A stretch of DNA of 36,186 nucleotides, taken from JAHELQ01 sp965603365. GTDB lineage: Bacteria; Acidobacteriota; Aminicenantia; UBA2199. The stretch covers positions 1-36,186 of the forward strand of contig CBFDCR010000055.1 of NCBI GenBank assembly GCA_965603365.1. Direction: 5' to 3'. The notes beneath the pieces were generated by a model. It was not told the DNA's origin. It saw nothing but the letters and a program-made list of their open reading frames with translations, and ran no database searches. Of the stretch, positions 1 to 6,624 are shown in pieces. Position numbers and translations under genes: made by a program. Within the stretch, counting starts at the first letter, position 1. Every line of letters begins with the position of its first letter.

Positions 1-90
1 ACCCCTTTTGGCCCCGATATCACCCCTAGGGGGCACCGGTATCACCCCTTTTGGCTCCGATATCACCCCCTATGACTCCGATAGGGCCGC
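1..90 (+). repeat. Degenerate 21-bp-period tandem repeat (array 1, cut by window edge)
   Basis: The core CGATATCACCCC (or CGGTATCACCCC) begins at 15, 37 and 58, and a decayed CGATAG begins at 79, so the spacing is 22, 21 and 21 bp. Read as CCTATGACTCCGATATCACC, the unit resembles the reverse complement of the units at 31706-31999. The array lies just upstream of a truncated CHAT gene. No gene is supported in 1-220. A short open frame through the array only reflects the period being a multiple of three. Confidence 0.6.
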
Positions 91-118
91 CGGTGTTTCG
101 GCTGTTCCGCCGGGGTTC

Positions 119-132
119 GCACATCCGTCAAC
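119..132 (+). repeat. 14-bp direct repeat flanking the CHAT/TPR remnant (left copy)
   Basis: GCACATCCGTCAAC occurs here and identically at 1442-1455. The two copies bracket the truncated CHAT and TPR pieces. They may be remnants of 21-bp-type repeat units, because the right copy follows a CGTGGGATGCA stretch like that opening the 4604 array, or they may mark recombination ends. Confidence 0.55.
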
Positions 133-220
133 GCAGGGGGGGTATTTTCAATAATCGAGGGTTGTTGCATTTTGGCGCGGGTGTGGTAAAAGGTGATCTA
201 ACAGGAAAGAAGGAGGCGGT

Positions 221-619
221 ATGGCGGTGGTGTGTAGAGTGCTATTTGAGTATGATGAAAAGAAGGGGGAGATCCTCCTGAAGAGGATGATGCCCGACGG
301 CGGGCGGGAAGAGGGTGTGCCGGTGGATATGAAAGAAGTGGAAGAGATGGGGAAAGTGTGCCGGGATTTTAAGTGGAACCGCTCTCTCGATTTGTGTCGG
401 CAAGTGGGGGAAAAGCTGTTTGATATGATCAATGGAGACCGGCAGACATTGAGGCGGGCCCTGGAGGAGGCCGGTAAGCAGGGGGAACGGCTGCGCCTCG
501 AGGTCCAGCCCGAAGGCGCGGCGGTGCATCTGCCCTTTGAACTGCTGTATGACGGCGGTTTCCTGGTTCACCGGGGCCTGCACCTGGTGCGTCGGGTGTC
601 GGACTGGGGAGAGGAATAA
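221..619 (+). CDS. CHAT-domain protein, N-terminal fragment (truncated)
   Basis: The 132-residue product ends inside the opening part of a CHAT (caspase-HetF-associated with TPRs) domain. Residues about 104-128 contain LPFELLYDGG followed by VRRVSDWG, the typical start of that peptidase fold. Everything carrying the catalytic His and Cys is absent, so no protease activity is expected. The ATG at 221 has a strong AGGAGG at 211-216, so it may still be translated. The stop codon (617-619) lies inside a 32-bp repeat that recurs at 2912-2943, so the repeat appears to have cut the gene and supplied the stop. The next codons stay in the same frame and run into a truncated TPR gene. The family call is fairly sure, and truncation is inferred from the usual size of CHAT proteins. 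Confidence 0.7.
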   Translation: MAVVCRVLFEYDEKKGEILLKRMMPDGGREEGVPVDMKEVEEMGKVCRDFKWNRSLDLCRQVGEKLFDMINGDRQTLRRALEEAGKQGERLRLEVQPEGAAVHLPFELLYDGGFLVHRGLHLVRRVSDWGEE

Positions 620-644
620 AAAACGGGACAGACGACAGATTCCC
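613..644 (+). repeat. 32-bp dispersed repeat at a gene breakpoint (copy 1)
   Basis: The repeat begins GGAATAAAAAACGGGACAG and matches 2912-2943 at 30 of 32 positions by eye. Copy 1 sits exactly between the end of the CHAT homology and the start of the TPR homology. Copy 2 sits 38 bp upstream of the intact TPR gene. This is consistent with a small mobile or recombinogenic element, possibly REP-like, but no hairpin or transposase is seen. Confidence 0.7.
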
Positions 645-1369
645 GGGCAAGAGAGCTGTTTTTAGAGATACGGGAAAAGGAGAAAAAGAGGCAGCAGGAG
701 TTGAATAAAGAGGCTGCCGTTACCGCTTACCGGCTGGGAGAAATCGCCTATTTAGAACTGGACTTTACAGGCGCCTTAGATTATTACCTGGATGCCGAAG
801 GACTCGATCCCGGGAACACACTATATACAAATGAAGTGGGCAAAGCTTATTCCACCCTGGGCAAATACACCAAAGCCAAAGAATACTTTGAAAAATCACT
901 TGAAATCAATCTCAAAACCTATGGAGAAAGACATCCCAATGTGACGAGAGACCTCAACAACCTGGGATCAGCCTGGCACAGCCTGGGTGAGGCCCGAAAA
1001 GCGATAGGGTATTATGAGCAGGCGCTGGCGATTGATAAAGAGGTCTATGGGGAAAGACATCCCAGTGTTGCAACCAGCCTCAACAACCTGGGATCAGCCT
1101 GGCACGACCTGGGGGAAGCCCGCAAAGCGATAGAGTATTTTGAGCATGCGCTGGCGATTGATAAAGAGGTCTATGGGGAAAGACATCCCGATGTGGCCAG
1201 AGGCCTCAACAACCTGGGAGGAGCCTGGCACGACCTGGGGGAGGTGACAAAGGCTGTCAACTGTCTGGAGGCGTCTTATGGGATACTTCGAGAGTTCTAT
1301 GGGGAGGACCATCCCCATACCAAAATCGCTAAGGAGGGACTCGACTATTTGAAACAATCAAAAAAATAG
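641..1369 (+). pseudogene. Truncated TPR gene (3' portion only)
   Basis: From 641 the frame encodes SRARELFLEIREKEKK and then TPRs of the 42-residue kinesin-light-chain-like type, with units reading ALAIDKEVYGERHP...LNNLG. It matches the 3' part of the intact gene at 2982-4547 but has three tandem units instead of six. It lacks the first ~150 codons of that gene, including the SAP/Rho-N-like domain and the membrane helix. No ATG is present, and the only candidate start (TTG at 701) has no properly spaced ribosome-binding site. The frame is continuous with the CHAT fragment except for the TAA at 617-619. It looks like a recombination remnant, although expression as a fusion by readthrough cannot be excluded. 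Confidence 0.75.
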
Positions 1370-1380
1370 ATTAAATGGTG

Positions 1381-1444
1381 GAGGGGCCGAGGGAAAGAGA
1401 GGCCGGGGACTTTAAAGAGGGGGACTTTTTTAACGTGGGATGCA
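1381..1444 (+). repeat. 64-bp duplicated 3' flank of the TPR genes (left copy)
   Basis: The sequence starting GAGGGGCCGAGGGAAAGAG and ending GGGATGCA is identical to 4551-4614, just downstream of the other TPR gene. The left copy has an extra 8 bp between the stop codon and the repeat. It shows that the whole TPR 3' end with its flank was duplicated as a unit. Confidence 0.85.
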
Positions 1445-1514
1445 CATCCGTCAACAAGGGGCGTTTAATTAAAAAGCCTCTTTCTGGCACTTTTTCCTAC
1501 AACGCCGTAACTTG

Positions 1515-1533
1515 AGTCATACCATATATGACT
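1515..1533. promoter_or_regulatory. Inverted repeat, possible operator of the DUF3800 cassette
   Basis: AGTCATA at 1515-1521 and TATGACT at 1527-1533 form a perfect 7-bp inverted repeat around CCATA. It lies in the -35 zone of the extended -10 at 1546-1554, where a repressor or activator could act. It is a site by symmetry only, and no regulator is identified. Confidence 0.45.
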
Positions 1534-1545
1534 TTATCGAGGTTG

Positions 1546-1554
1546 TGATATAAT
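1546..1554 (+). promoter_or_regulatory. Extended -10 promoter of the DUF3800 cassette
   Basis: TGATATAAT is a perfect extended -10, 20 bp upstream of the ATG at 1575. No good -35 is visible, which fits an extended -10 promoter possibly assisted by a factor on the adjacent palindrome. AAGGA around 1562 provides the ribosome-binding site. Confidence 0.5.
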
Positions 1555-1574
1555 TATTGTCAAGGAAGAAATAA

Positions 1575-2306
1575 ATGAATATAAGCGTAGACGAGTATAA
1601 TATATATTGTGATGAGAGTTGTCATCTGGAAAATGACCATCAAAAGGCGATGGTTCTTGGAGCAATCTGGTGTCCTACAAATAGAGTAAGAGAAATATCA
1701 GACCGGATTCGTCATATTAAACAAAAGCATGGTATCAAACCGGAGTTTGAGATCAAATGGACGAAGGTTTCGCCGGCTAAAGAAAACTTTTACCTTGATA
1801 TAATTGATTATTTTTTTCTTGAAGATGATCTGCACTTCAGGGCTTTGATTGTTCCTGATAAATCCATACTCGACCATCCATCATTCAATCAAACTCATGA
1901 TGATTGGTATTACAAAATGTACTTTCAATTATTGAATACAATCCCCCATCCCGATTCTTTTTATAAAATCTATTTAGATATTAAAGACACCCGGAGTGCA
2001 GAAAAAATTAGCAAACTACACGAGGTTCTATGTAACAACATATATGATTTTTTTGGAGATACCATAAAGCGAGTGCAAATGGTTAGATCTCATGAGATCC
2101 AGATTCTCCAGATTGCCGACCTTTTGATAGGTGCTGTTTCTTATAAAAATCGCCAGCTAAAAGGCAGCATTCCCAAGTTAAATTTAATTGAAAAGATTGA
2201 AGAAAAATCGGGGAAGTCATTGACTGTAACGACTCCGAAAAGTGAAGAGAAATTCAATCTTTTTGTCTGGAGACCGAAAGAAATGGTGAATAGCAATGCA
2301 ACCTGA
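1575..2306 (+). CDS. DUF3800 domain protein (RNase H-like fold)
   Basis: The 243-residue product begins with a strand carrying IYCDES (D13, E14, S15). Late in the chain is QIADLLIGAV with D182. These are the characteristic acidic motifs of DUF3800, a family with a predicted RNase H-like fold that recurs beside mobile and defence genes. EFEIKWTKVS in the middle also fits the family. The gene overlaps the next by 11 bp, indicating translational coupling. The pair is AT-rich compared with the purine genes nearby and lies between two duplicated TPR copies, so it looks like acquired cargo. Catalytic activity is not established for the family in general. The family call is firm; the role in defence is inference. 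Confidence 0.8.
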   Translation: MNISVDEYNIYCDESCHLENDHQKAMVLGAIWCPTNRVREISDRIRHIKQKHGIKPEFEIKWTKVSPAKENFYLDIIDYFFLEDDLHFRALIVPDKSILDHPSFNQTHDDWYYKMYFQLLNTIPHPDSFYKIYLDIKDTRSAEKISKLHEVLCNNIYDFFGDTIKRVQMVRSHEIQILQIADLLIGAVSYKNRQLKGSIPKLNLIEKIEEKSGKSLTVTTPKSEEKFNLFVWRPKEMVNSNAT

Positions 2307-2823
2307 TTGGCTTCCTGCTCTTGTCCTTCTTGATCATTATGAGAATAATTGGGATAAATACTTAAAGGCTATTTACAAAGTTTTCAAGGAGGACTTTGTT
2401 TATAAAAGGCCTGTATTTCAAGGAAAGAAGCTTGGTATAAAGCGTTATCCTCTGGCTGACGATGGTAAAGAGGCCACATTTTGGCATATGATCTCAGAAG
2501 GTAAAAAGGAAGAGGACAGGCTTCCCGATTTAAGAAGATGTGAACGAATTCGGTGGCCGAAGCCCATCATAGAGCATTCAGAGTTCCCAAAAATCAAGAT
2601 ATGGGAGAATAAAAGAAGAGGCGAAGGAAGGGTATGTATTTGGTTTGAAGAGGTAGAATATCTGGTAATTTTGGCAAAAAGGAAAGGTTATATCCTTTTT
2701 TGGACTGCGTATCCCGTATTTAGAAGTCACCGGAAGAGGAAGCTGAATAGGGAGTATGAAGAATATTTAAAAGCTGGTGACGCCCCTCAGGGCGGCACCG
2801 TTACTCCTTCTACAACATGGTAG
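2296..2823 (+). CDS. Hypothetical protein, possible BECR/RelE-like nuclease partner of DUF3800
   Basis: The 175-residue product is rich in Lys, Arg and Trp. Its second half runs PIIEHSEF, then WENKRRGEGRVCIWF, then YLVILAKRKGYILFWTAYPV (W136 to V141), and ends with a basic HRKRKLNREYEEYL stretch. The order of a strand pair, a hydrophobic strand and a Thr/Tyr-containing last strand resembles phage-type Barnase/EndoU/ColicinE5/RelE (BECR) nucleases. This is a pattern impression, not a confirmed homology. The ATG lies 11 bp inside the DUF3800 gene, so the two are made together. A toxin with DUF3800 as partner, or a substrate-specific RNase pair, is possible. Confidence 0.5.
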   Translation: MQPDWLPALVLLDHYENNWDKYLKAIYKVFKEDFVYKRPVFQGKKLGIKRYPLADDGKEATFWHMISEGKKEEDRLPDLRRCERIRWPKPIIEHSEFPKIKIWENKRRGEGRVCIWFEEVEYLVILAKRKGYILFWTAYPVFRSHRKRKLNREYEEYLKAGDAPQGGTVTPSTTW

Positions 2824-2911
2824 ATGAGCTAATATAAATATAAATCAAATGTAACATAATGTCAACCTTTTTTTGAAAGCATAGAGAAGATTATTACAAG
2901 AGGGCGGTATG

Positions 2912-2943
2912 GGAATAAAAAACGGGACAGGCGACAGATCCCC
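2912..2943 (+). repeat. 32-bp dispersed repeat (copy 2)
   Basis: This is the second copy of the element at 613-644, with two mismatches. It lies in the gap between the nuclease-like gene and the promoter of the intact TPR gene. Apart from this repeat and the promoter, the 158-bp gap 2824-2981 shows nothing I can name. Confidence 0.7.
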
Positions 2944-2944
2944 C

Positions 2945-2973
2945 TTGAGTATTTTTTCTGAATTCTTTATAAT
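2945..2973 (+). promoter_or_regulatory. Sigma70-type promoter giving a probably leaderless mRNA
   Basis: TTGAGT (2945-2950) and TATAAT (2968-2973) are separated by 17 bp. The TPR gene's ATG at 2982 lies only 8 bp past the -10 box, so transcription would start at or within a few bases of the start codon. No other in-frame ATG appears in the conserved N-terminus. Confidence 0.6.
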
Positions 2974-2981
2974 GGTGGATC

Positions 2982-4547
2982 ATGGATTATGAGAAAGAAC
3001 TTCAAGGGTTGGATAAGGATGATCTTAAAAGGATCGGCCGCCGGTTAAATATTCCGGGGGTATATAAATTAAGAAAAGATGAGTTGGTAGAGGCAATCCG
3101 GCAGTGCCCGGGAAAAGAGATAAAAAGGGCCCTGGGCCTGGGGTTCTGGCAGAAGCATAAGAAATCCATATCTATTGGTACTGCTGTCAGCGTTATCGCT
3201 TTGATTTTCGGCATATGGTCTCATTCATCCAGCCAAAAAGGTGCAGAATCGTTTGATAAAAGACTGATAGATATTGAACATATCATCGGAACAAAAATTG
3301 ACGATCCGAAAGCGGTGGCAAATATTAAAGAGGAGTATGAAAAAAAACTGGCATCTATGAGAGAGACCATAGCGGGACTTAAGGGGGTAGACAAGAAGTC
3401 TAAGGATGAAGCGTTAGCTGCATTTAAAAAGGGTGATTTTTCACGGGCGAAGAAATTGTTTTTAGAGATACGGGAAAAGGAGAGAAAGAGACAGCAGGAG
3501 TTAAATAAAGAGGCTGCCGTTACCGCTTTCCGCCTGGGAGACATCGCTTATTTAGAACTGGACTTTACAGGCGCCTTAGATTATTACCTGGAGGCCGAAA
3601 GACTCGACCCCGGTAATACCCTATATACAAATGAAGTGGGCAAAGCTTATTACACCCTGGGCAAATACACCAAAGCCAAAGAGTACTTTGAAAAATCGCT
3701 TGAAATCAATCTCAAAACCTATGGAGAAAAACATTCCAATGTGGCCACCGGCCTCAACAACCTGGGATTAGCCTGGCGCGACCTGGGGGATTCCCATAAA
3801 GCGATAGGGTATTATGAGCAGGCGCTGGCGATTGATAAAGAGGTCTATGGGGAAAGACATCCCGATGTGGCAAAAATACTCAACAGCCTTGGATTAGCCT
3901 GGCACGACCTTGGTGAGGCCCGAAAAGCGATAGGGTATTGTGAGCAGGCGCTGACGATTAATAAAGAGGTCTATGGGGAAAGACATCCCAGCGTGGCCAA
4001 AGATCTCAACAACCTGGGAGCAGCCTGGCGCACCCTTGGTGAAGTCCAAAAAGCGATAGGGTATTTTGAGCAGGCGCTGGAAATTTTCAAAGAGTTTTAT
4101 GGACAAAATCATCCCTATGTTGCCACAATTCTCAACAACCTGGGAGGAGCCTGGGACGCCCTTGGTGAATCCCGAAAAGCGATATCCTATTATGAGCAGG
4201 CACTGGCGATTGATAAAGAGGTCTATGGGGAAAGACATCCCAGCGTGGCCAGAGATCTCAACAACCTGGGAGCAGCCTGGCGAAACCTGGGTGAGGCCCG
4301 CAAAGCGATAGGGTACTATGAGCAGGCGTTGGCGATCGATAAAGAGGTCTATGGGGAAAGACATCCCAACGTGGCAATCGGGCTCAACAACCTGGGATCG
4401 GCCTGGCACGACCTGGGGGAGGTGACAAAGGCCGTCAAATGTCTGGAGGCGTCTTATGGGATATTTCGGGAATTCTATGGGGAGGGCCATCCCCAGACTA
4501 AAAAAGCTAAAACCAACCTCGACTACGTGAAACAATCAAAAAAATAG
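2982..4547 (+). CDS. Membrane-anchored TPR protein with SAP/Rho-N-like N-terminus
   Basis: The product has 521 residues. Residues 1-45 form a small helical module (LKRIGRRLNIPGVYKLRKDE) resembling SAP or Rho N-terminal domains. Residues 62-80 form one transmembrane helix. A charged, probably coiled segment follows to about 175. Two degenerate TPRs come next, then six near-identical 42-residue units of the ALAIDKEVYGERHP type, encoded by 126-bp tandem DNA repeats, and a final capping unit. Such repeats in kinesin-light-chain-like TPRs bind peptides, and in CHAT systems they act as sensors. The neighbouring CHAT remnant suggests this gene once partnered a CHAT peptidase. Repeat homogeneity suggests recent expansion or gene conversion. 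Confidence 0.8.
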   Translation: MDYEKELQGLDKDDLKRIGRRLNIPGVYKLRKDELVEAIRQCPGKEIKRALGLGFWQKHKKSISIGTAVSVIALIFGIWSHSSSQKGAESFDKRLIDIEHIIGTKIDDPKAVANIKEEYEKKLASMRETIAGLKGVDKKSKDEALAAFKKGDFSRAKKLFLEIREKERKRQQELNKEAAVTAFRLGDIAYLELDFTGALDYYLEAERLDPGNTLYTNEVGKAYYTLGKYTKAKEYFEKSLEINLKTYGEKHSNVATGLNNLGLAWRDLGDSHKAIGYYEQALAIDKEVYGERHPDVAKILNSLGLAWHDLGEARKAIGYCEQALTINKEVYGERHPSVAKDLNNLGAAWRTLGEVQKAIGYFEQALEIFKEFYGQNHPYVATILNNLGGAWDALGESRKAISYYEQALAIDKEVYGERHPSVARDLNNLGAAWRNLGEARKAIGYYEQALAIDKEVYGERHPNVAIGLNNLGSAWHDLGEVTKAVKCLEASYGIFREFYGEGHPQTKKAKTNLDYVKQSKK

Positions 4548-4550
4548 ATT

Positions 4551-4614
4551 GAGGGGCCGAGGGAAAGAGAGGCCGGGGACTTTAAAGAGGGGGACTTTTT
4601 TAACGTGGGATGCA
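4551..4614 (+). repeat. 64-bp duplicated 3' flank of the TPR genes (right copy)
   Basis: This copy is identical to 1381-1444. Together with the TPR coding repeats, the two copies form direct repeats around the DUF3800 cassette. Confidence 0.85.
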
Positions 4615-4666
4615 ATCATTTGTGCGTGGGACGCAAATTTGTGTGCGTGGGACGTAATGAGTTGTG
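4604..4666 (+). repeat. 21-bp tandem repeat, three units
   Basis: CGTGGGA begins at 4604, 4625 and 4646, exactly 21 bp apart. Units read like CGTGGGACGCAAATTTGTG. Their reverse complement starts CCCACGCA, close to the CCTACGCAA of the 32024 array. The array ends about 20 bp before the purB promoter. Confidence 0.7.
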
Positions 4667-4686
4667 GGGGGGTGGGTGTTTTTCAC

Positions 4687-4716
4687 TTGACCGGGGGGGA
4701 AATAGTGTCGTATAAT
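4687..4716 (+). promoter_or_regulatory. Sigma70-type promoter of the purB-purL-rarA operon
   Basis: TTGACC (4687-4692) and TATAAT (4711-4716) are separated by 18 bp. The transcript would start near 4723 and keep the GAAGGAG ribosome-binding site at 4727-4733. I see no purine riboswitch in the short leader. Confidence 0.75.
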
Positions 4717-4738
4717 GGGGGGAGGTGAAGGAGCTGTC

Positions 4739-6058
4739 ATGATCGAACGTTATCAGGACCGGGATATGGCTGTCATATGGAGTCGGGAAAACCGGTATCG
4801 GAAGTGGCTGGAGGTGGAGTTGGCCATTACCGAGGTGAGGTATGAGTGGGGCGAAGTACCGGAGCGGAGTATGCAAAACATCCGGGAAAAAGCCGACTTT
4901 GATGTGGCCCGGATCGACGAGATCGAGAAGACCGTCAAGCACGACGTGATCGCATTTTTGACCTCGGTGGAGGACTACGTGGGCGAAGATTCCGCCTACA
5001 TCCATAGGGGCATCACCTCCTACGACATCGTGGATACGGCCCTCTCCCTGTTGATCCGCCAATCCCTGGATGCCGTTATCCCCAGGGTGGAAGAGCTAAA
5101 GGGCATCTTATTAAAACGGGCCTTCGAGACCCGGGATATCCTGGCCATTGGCCGCACCCACGGCATCCATGCCGAACCCATCACCTTTGGCGTCAAATTC
5201 CTCCTCTGGTACGAGGAGATCAAACGCAGCATCGAACGGCTGCGGCGGGCTAAGGAGACCATCTCGGTGGGCAAGATCTCCGGCTCGGTGGGCACCTACA
5301 TCCACTTTCCCCCCGAAGGGGAAGAGGCGGCCTTAAAAAAACTGGGTCTACAGCCCTGCAAGGTCTCCTCCCAGGTCATCCAGCGGGACCGCCACCTGGA
5401 GGTGCTCTATGCTCTGGCCAGCCTGGGCTCCTGCCTGGAGAAGATAGCGGTGGAGATCCGCCACCTCCAGCGCACCGAGGTGCTGGAGGTGGAGGAGCCG
5501 TTTACGAAGGGCCAGAAGGGCTCTTCCTCCATGCCCCACAAGCGCAACCCGGTGCGCTGCGAACGGATCTCCGGCCTGGCCCGGCTCCTGAGGGGCAACC
5601 TGTCGGTGGCCCTGGAAAACAATGTTTTGTGGCACGAACGGGATATCTCCCACTCCTCGGCGGAGCGGGTGATCTTCCCCGACGCCTTTCATGTGACCGC
5701 CTTCATGCTGGATGACATGATCGATATCGTGGCCAACCTCAACATCTACCCGGAAAACATCCGCAAAAACCTGGAGATCACCCGGGAGGTGTACTACTCC
5801 CAGCGGGTGTTGACCCTGATCGTGGGCAAGGGGGTTGCCCGTCAGCAGGCCTATGACTGGGTGCAGCGAAACGCCCTGCGCTCCTGGCAGGAAAAGCTGG
5901 GCTTCCGGGAGTTGATCTTTGCCGATGAAGATATCCTATCGGTGTGCAGCGGGGAGGAGCTTGAGGCGGCCTTTTCGCAGGAAAAACTTTTGTCGGGAAT
6001 CCATCGGATTTTCGACCGCTTCAATAAAGAATACCATAAGGAGGTTAAGGGAAAATGA
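4739..6058 (+). CDS. purB: Adenylosuccinate lyase
   Basis: The enzyme splits SAICAR to AICAR plus fumarate, and adenylosuccinate to AMP plus fumarate, in purine synthesis in the cytoplasm. The 439-residue product is of normal length. It shows the fumarase/aspartase superfamily signature SSSMPHKRNP at 262-271, with the catalytic Ser in this loop, and the TH motif with H141 in GRTHGIHAEP. The start is placed at the ATG of MIERYQDRD, which follows GAAGGAG with five bases between. An in-frame ATG at 4715 is rejected because it lies inside the -10 box. The stop overlaps the next start (ATGA), so the macro-domain gene is translationally coupled. Confidence 0.96.
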   Translation: MIERYQDRDMAVIWSRENRYRKWLEVELAITEVRYEWGEVPERSMQNIREKADFDVARIDEIEKTVKHDVIAFLTSVEDYVGEDSAYIHRGITSYDIVDTALSLLIRQSLDAVIPRVEELKGILLKRAFETRDILAIGRTHGIHAEPITFGVKFLLWYEEIKRSIERLRRAKETISVGKISGSVGTYIHFPPEGEEAALKKLGLQPCKVSSQVIQRDRHLEVLYALASLGSCLEKIAVEIRHLQRTEVLEVEEPFTKGQKGSSSMPHKRNPVRCERISGLARLLRGNLSVALENNVLWHERDISHSSAERVIFPDAFHVTAFMLDDMIDIVANLNIYPENIRKNLEITREVYYSQRVLTLIVGKGVARQQAYDWVQRNALRSWQEKLGFRELIFADEDILSVCSGEELEAAFSQEKLLSGIHRIFDRFNKEYHKEVKGK

Positions 6059-6600
6059 TACTGCTGGAACGGCACATAGAGGACAAAAAATTTCTGCTGG
6101 TGCAGAATTCCATCATCGAGGAGCCGGTGGAGGCCATTGTCAACCCGGCCAACGAGTACCTGGCCCACGGCGGCGGGGTGGCCGGCCTGATCTCCCGGGC
6201 CGGGGGCCCGGATATCCAGGCCGAAAGCGATAAGAAGGCGCCGATTCCCACCGGTTCGGCGGTGGCCACCACCGCCGGGAAACTGCCCTACAGGTGCATC
6301 ATCCACACGGTGGGCCCCATCTGGCGGGGGGGCGGCGAAGGGGAGCCGGAAAAACTGAAATCCGCGGTACAATCGGCCCTGGAGGTGGCGGAAGAGATGA
6401 AGTTGTCCTCCCTCTCCCTGCCGTCGATCTCCACCGGCATCTTCGGCTATCCCCTGGAACCGGCCATCAAGACCATCGTGGGCACCATCCTGTCGTTTTT
6501 GGCGGCCAACGAACATCTTAAAGAGGTGCACCTCTGCGACTACTCGGCCGACAAGGCCGGGGAGATCAAGGAGATCATCGAGCGGAATTTTGAGTCGTAG
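6055..6600 (+). CDS. Macro-domain ADP-ribose-binding/hydrolysing protein
   Basis: The 181-residue product consists of one macro domain. It carries NPAN at 30-33, a GGG loop at 39-41 and SISTGIFGYP from 124, all of which line the ADP-ribose pocket. Family members bind ADP-ribose or remove it from proteins, or hydrolyse O-acetyl-ADP-ribose. The two conserved Asn and the GGG loop are in place, so hydrolase activity is plausible. An AAGGAGG at 6038-6044 and a 4-bp overlap with purB show coupled expression with purine synthesis. The exact substrate cannot be read from sequence. Confidence 0.9.
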   Translation: MILLERHIEDKKFLLVQNSIIEEPVEAIVNPANEYLAHGGGVAGLISRAGGPDIQAESDKKAPIPTGSAVATTAGKLPYRCIIHTVGPIWRGGGEGEPEKLKSAVQSALEVAEEMKLSSLSLPSISTGIFGYPLEPAIKTIVGTILSFLAANEHLKEVHLCDYSADKAGEIKEIIERNFES

Positions 6601-6624
6601 AGGGAAAAGTGACGAGGCGTGACG

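Noticed and set aside
51..281. Forward 76-codon ORF at the left edge
   Set aside because: It starts inside the 21-bp repeats and overlaps the better-supported CHAT fragment that has AGGAGG.
4715..4738. Upstream ATG as purB start
   Set aside because: The ATG is part of the -10 box TATAAT and would not be transcribed. The family N-terminus begins at 4739.
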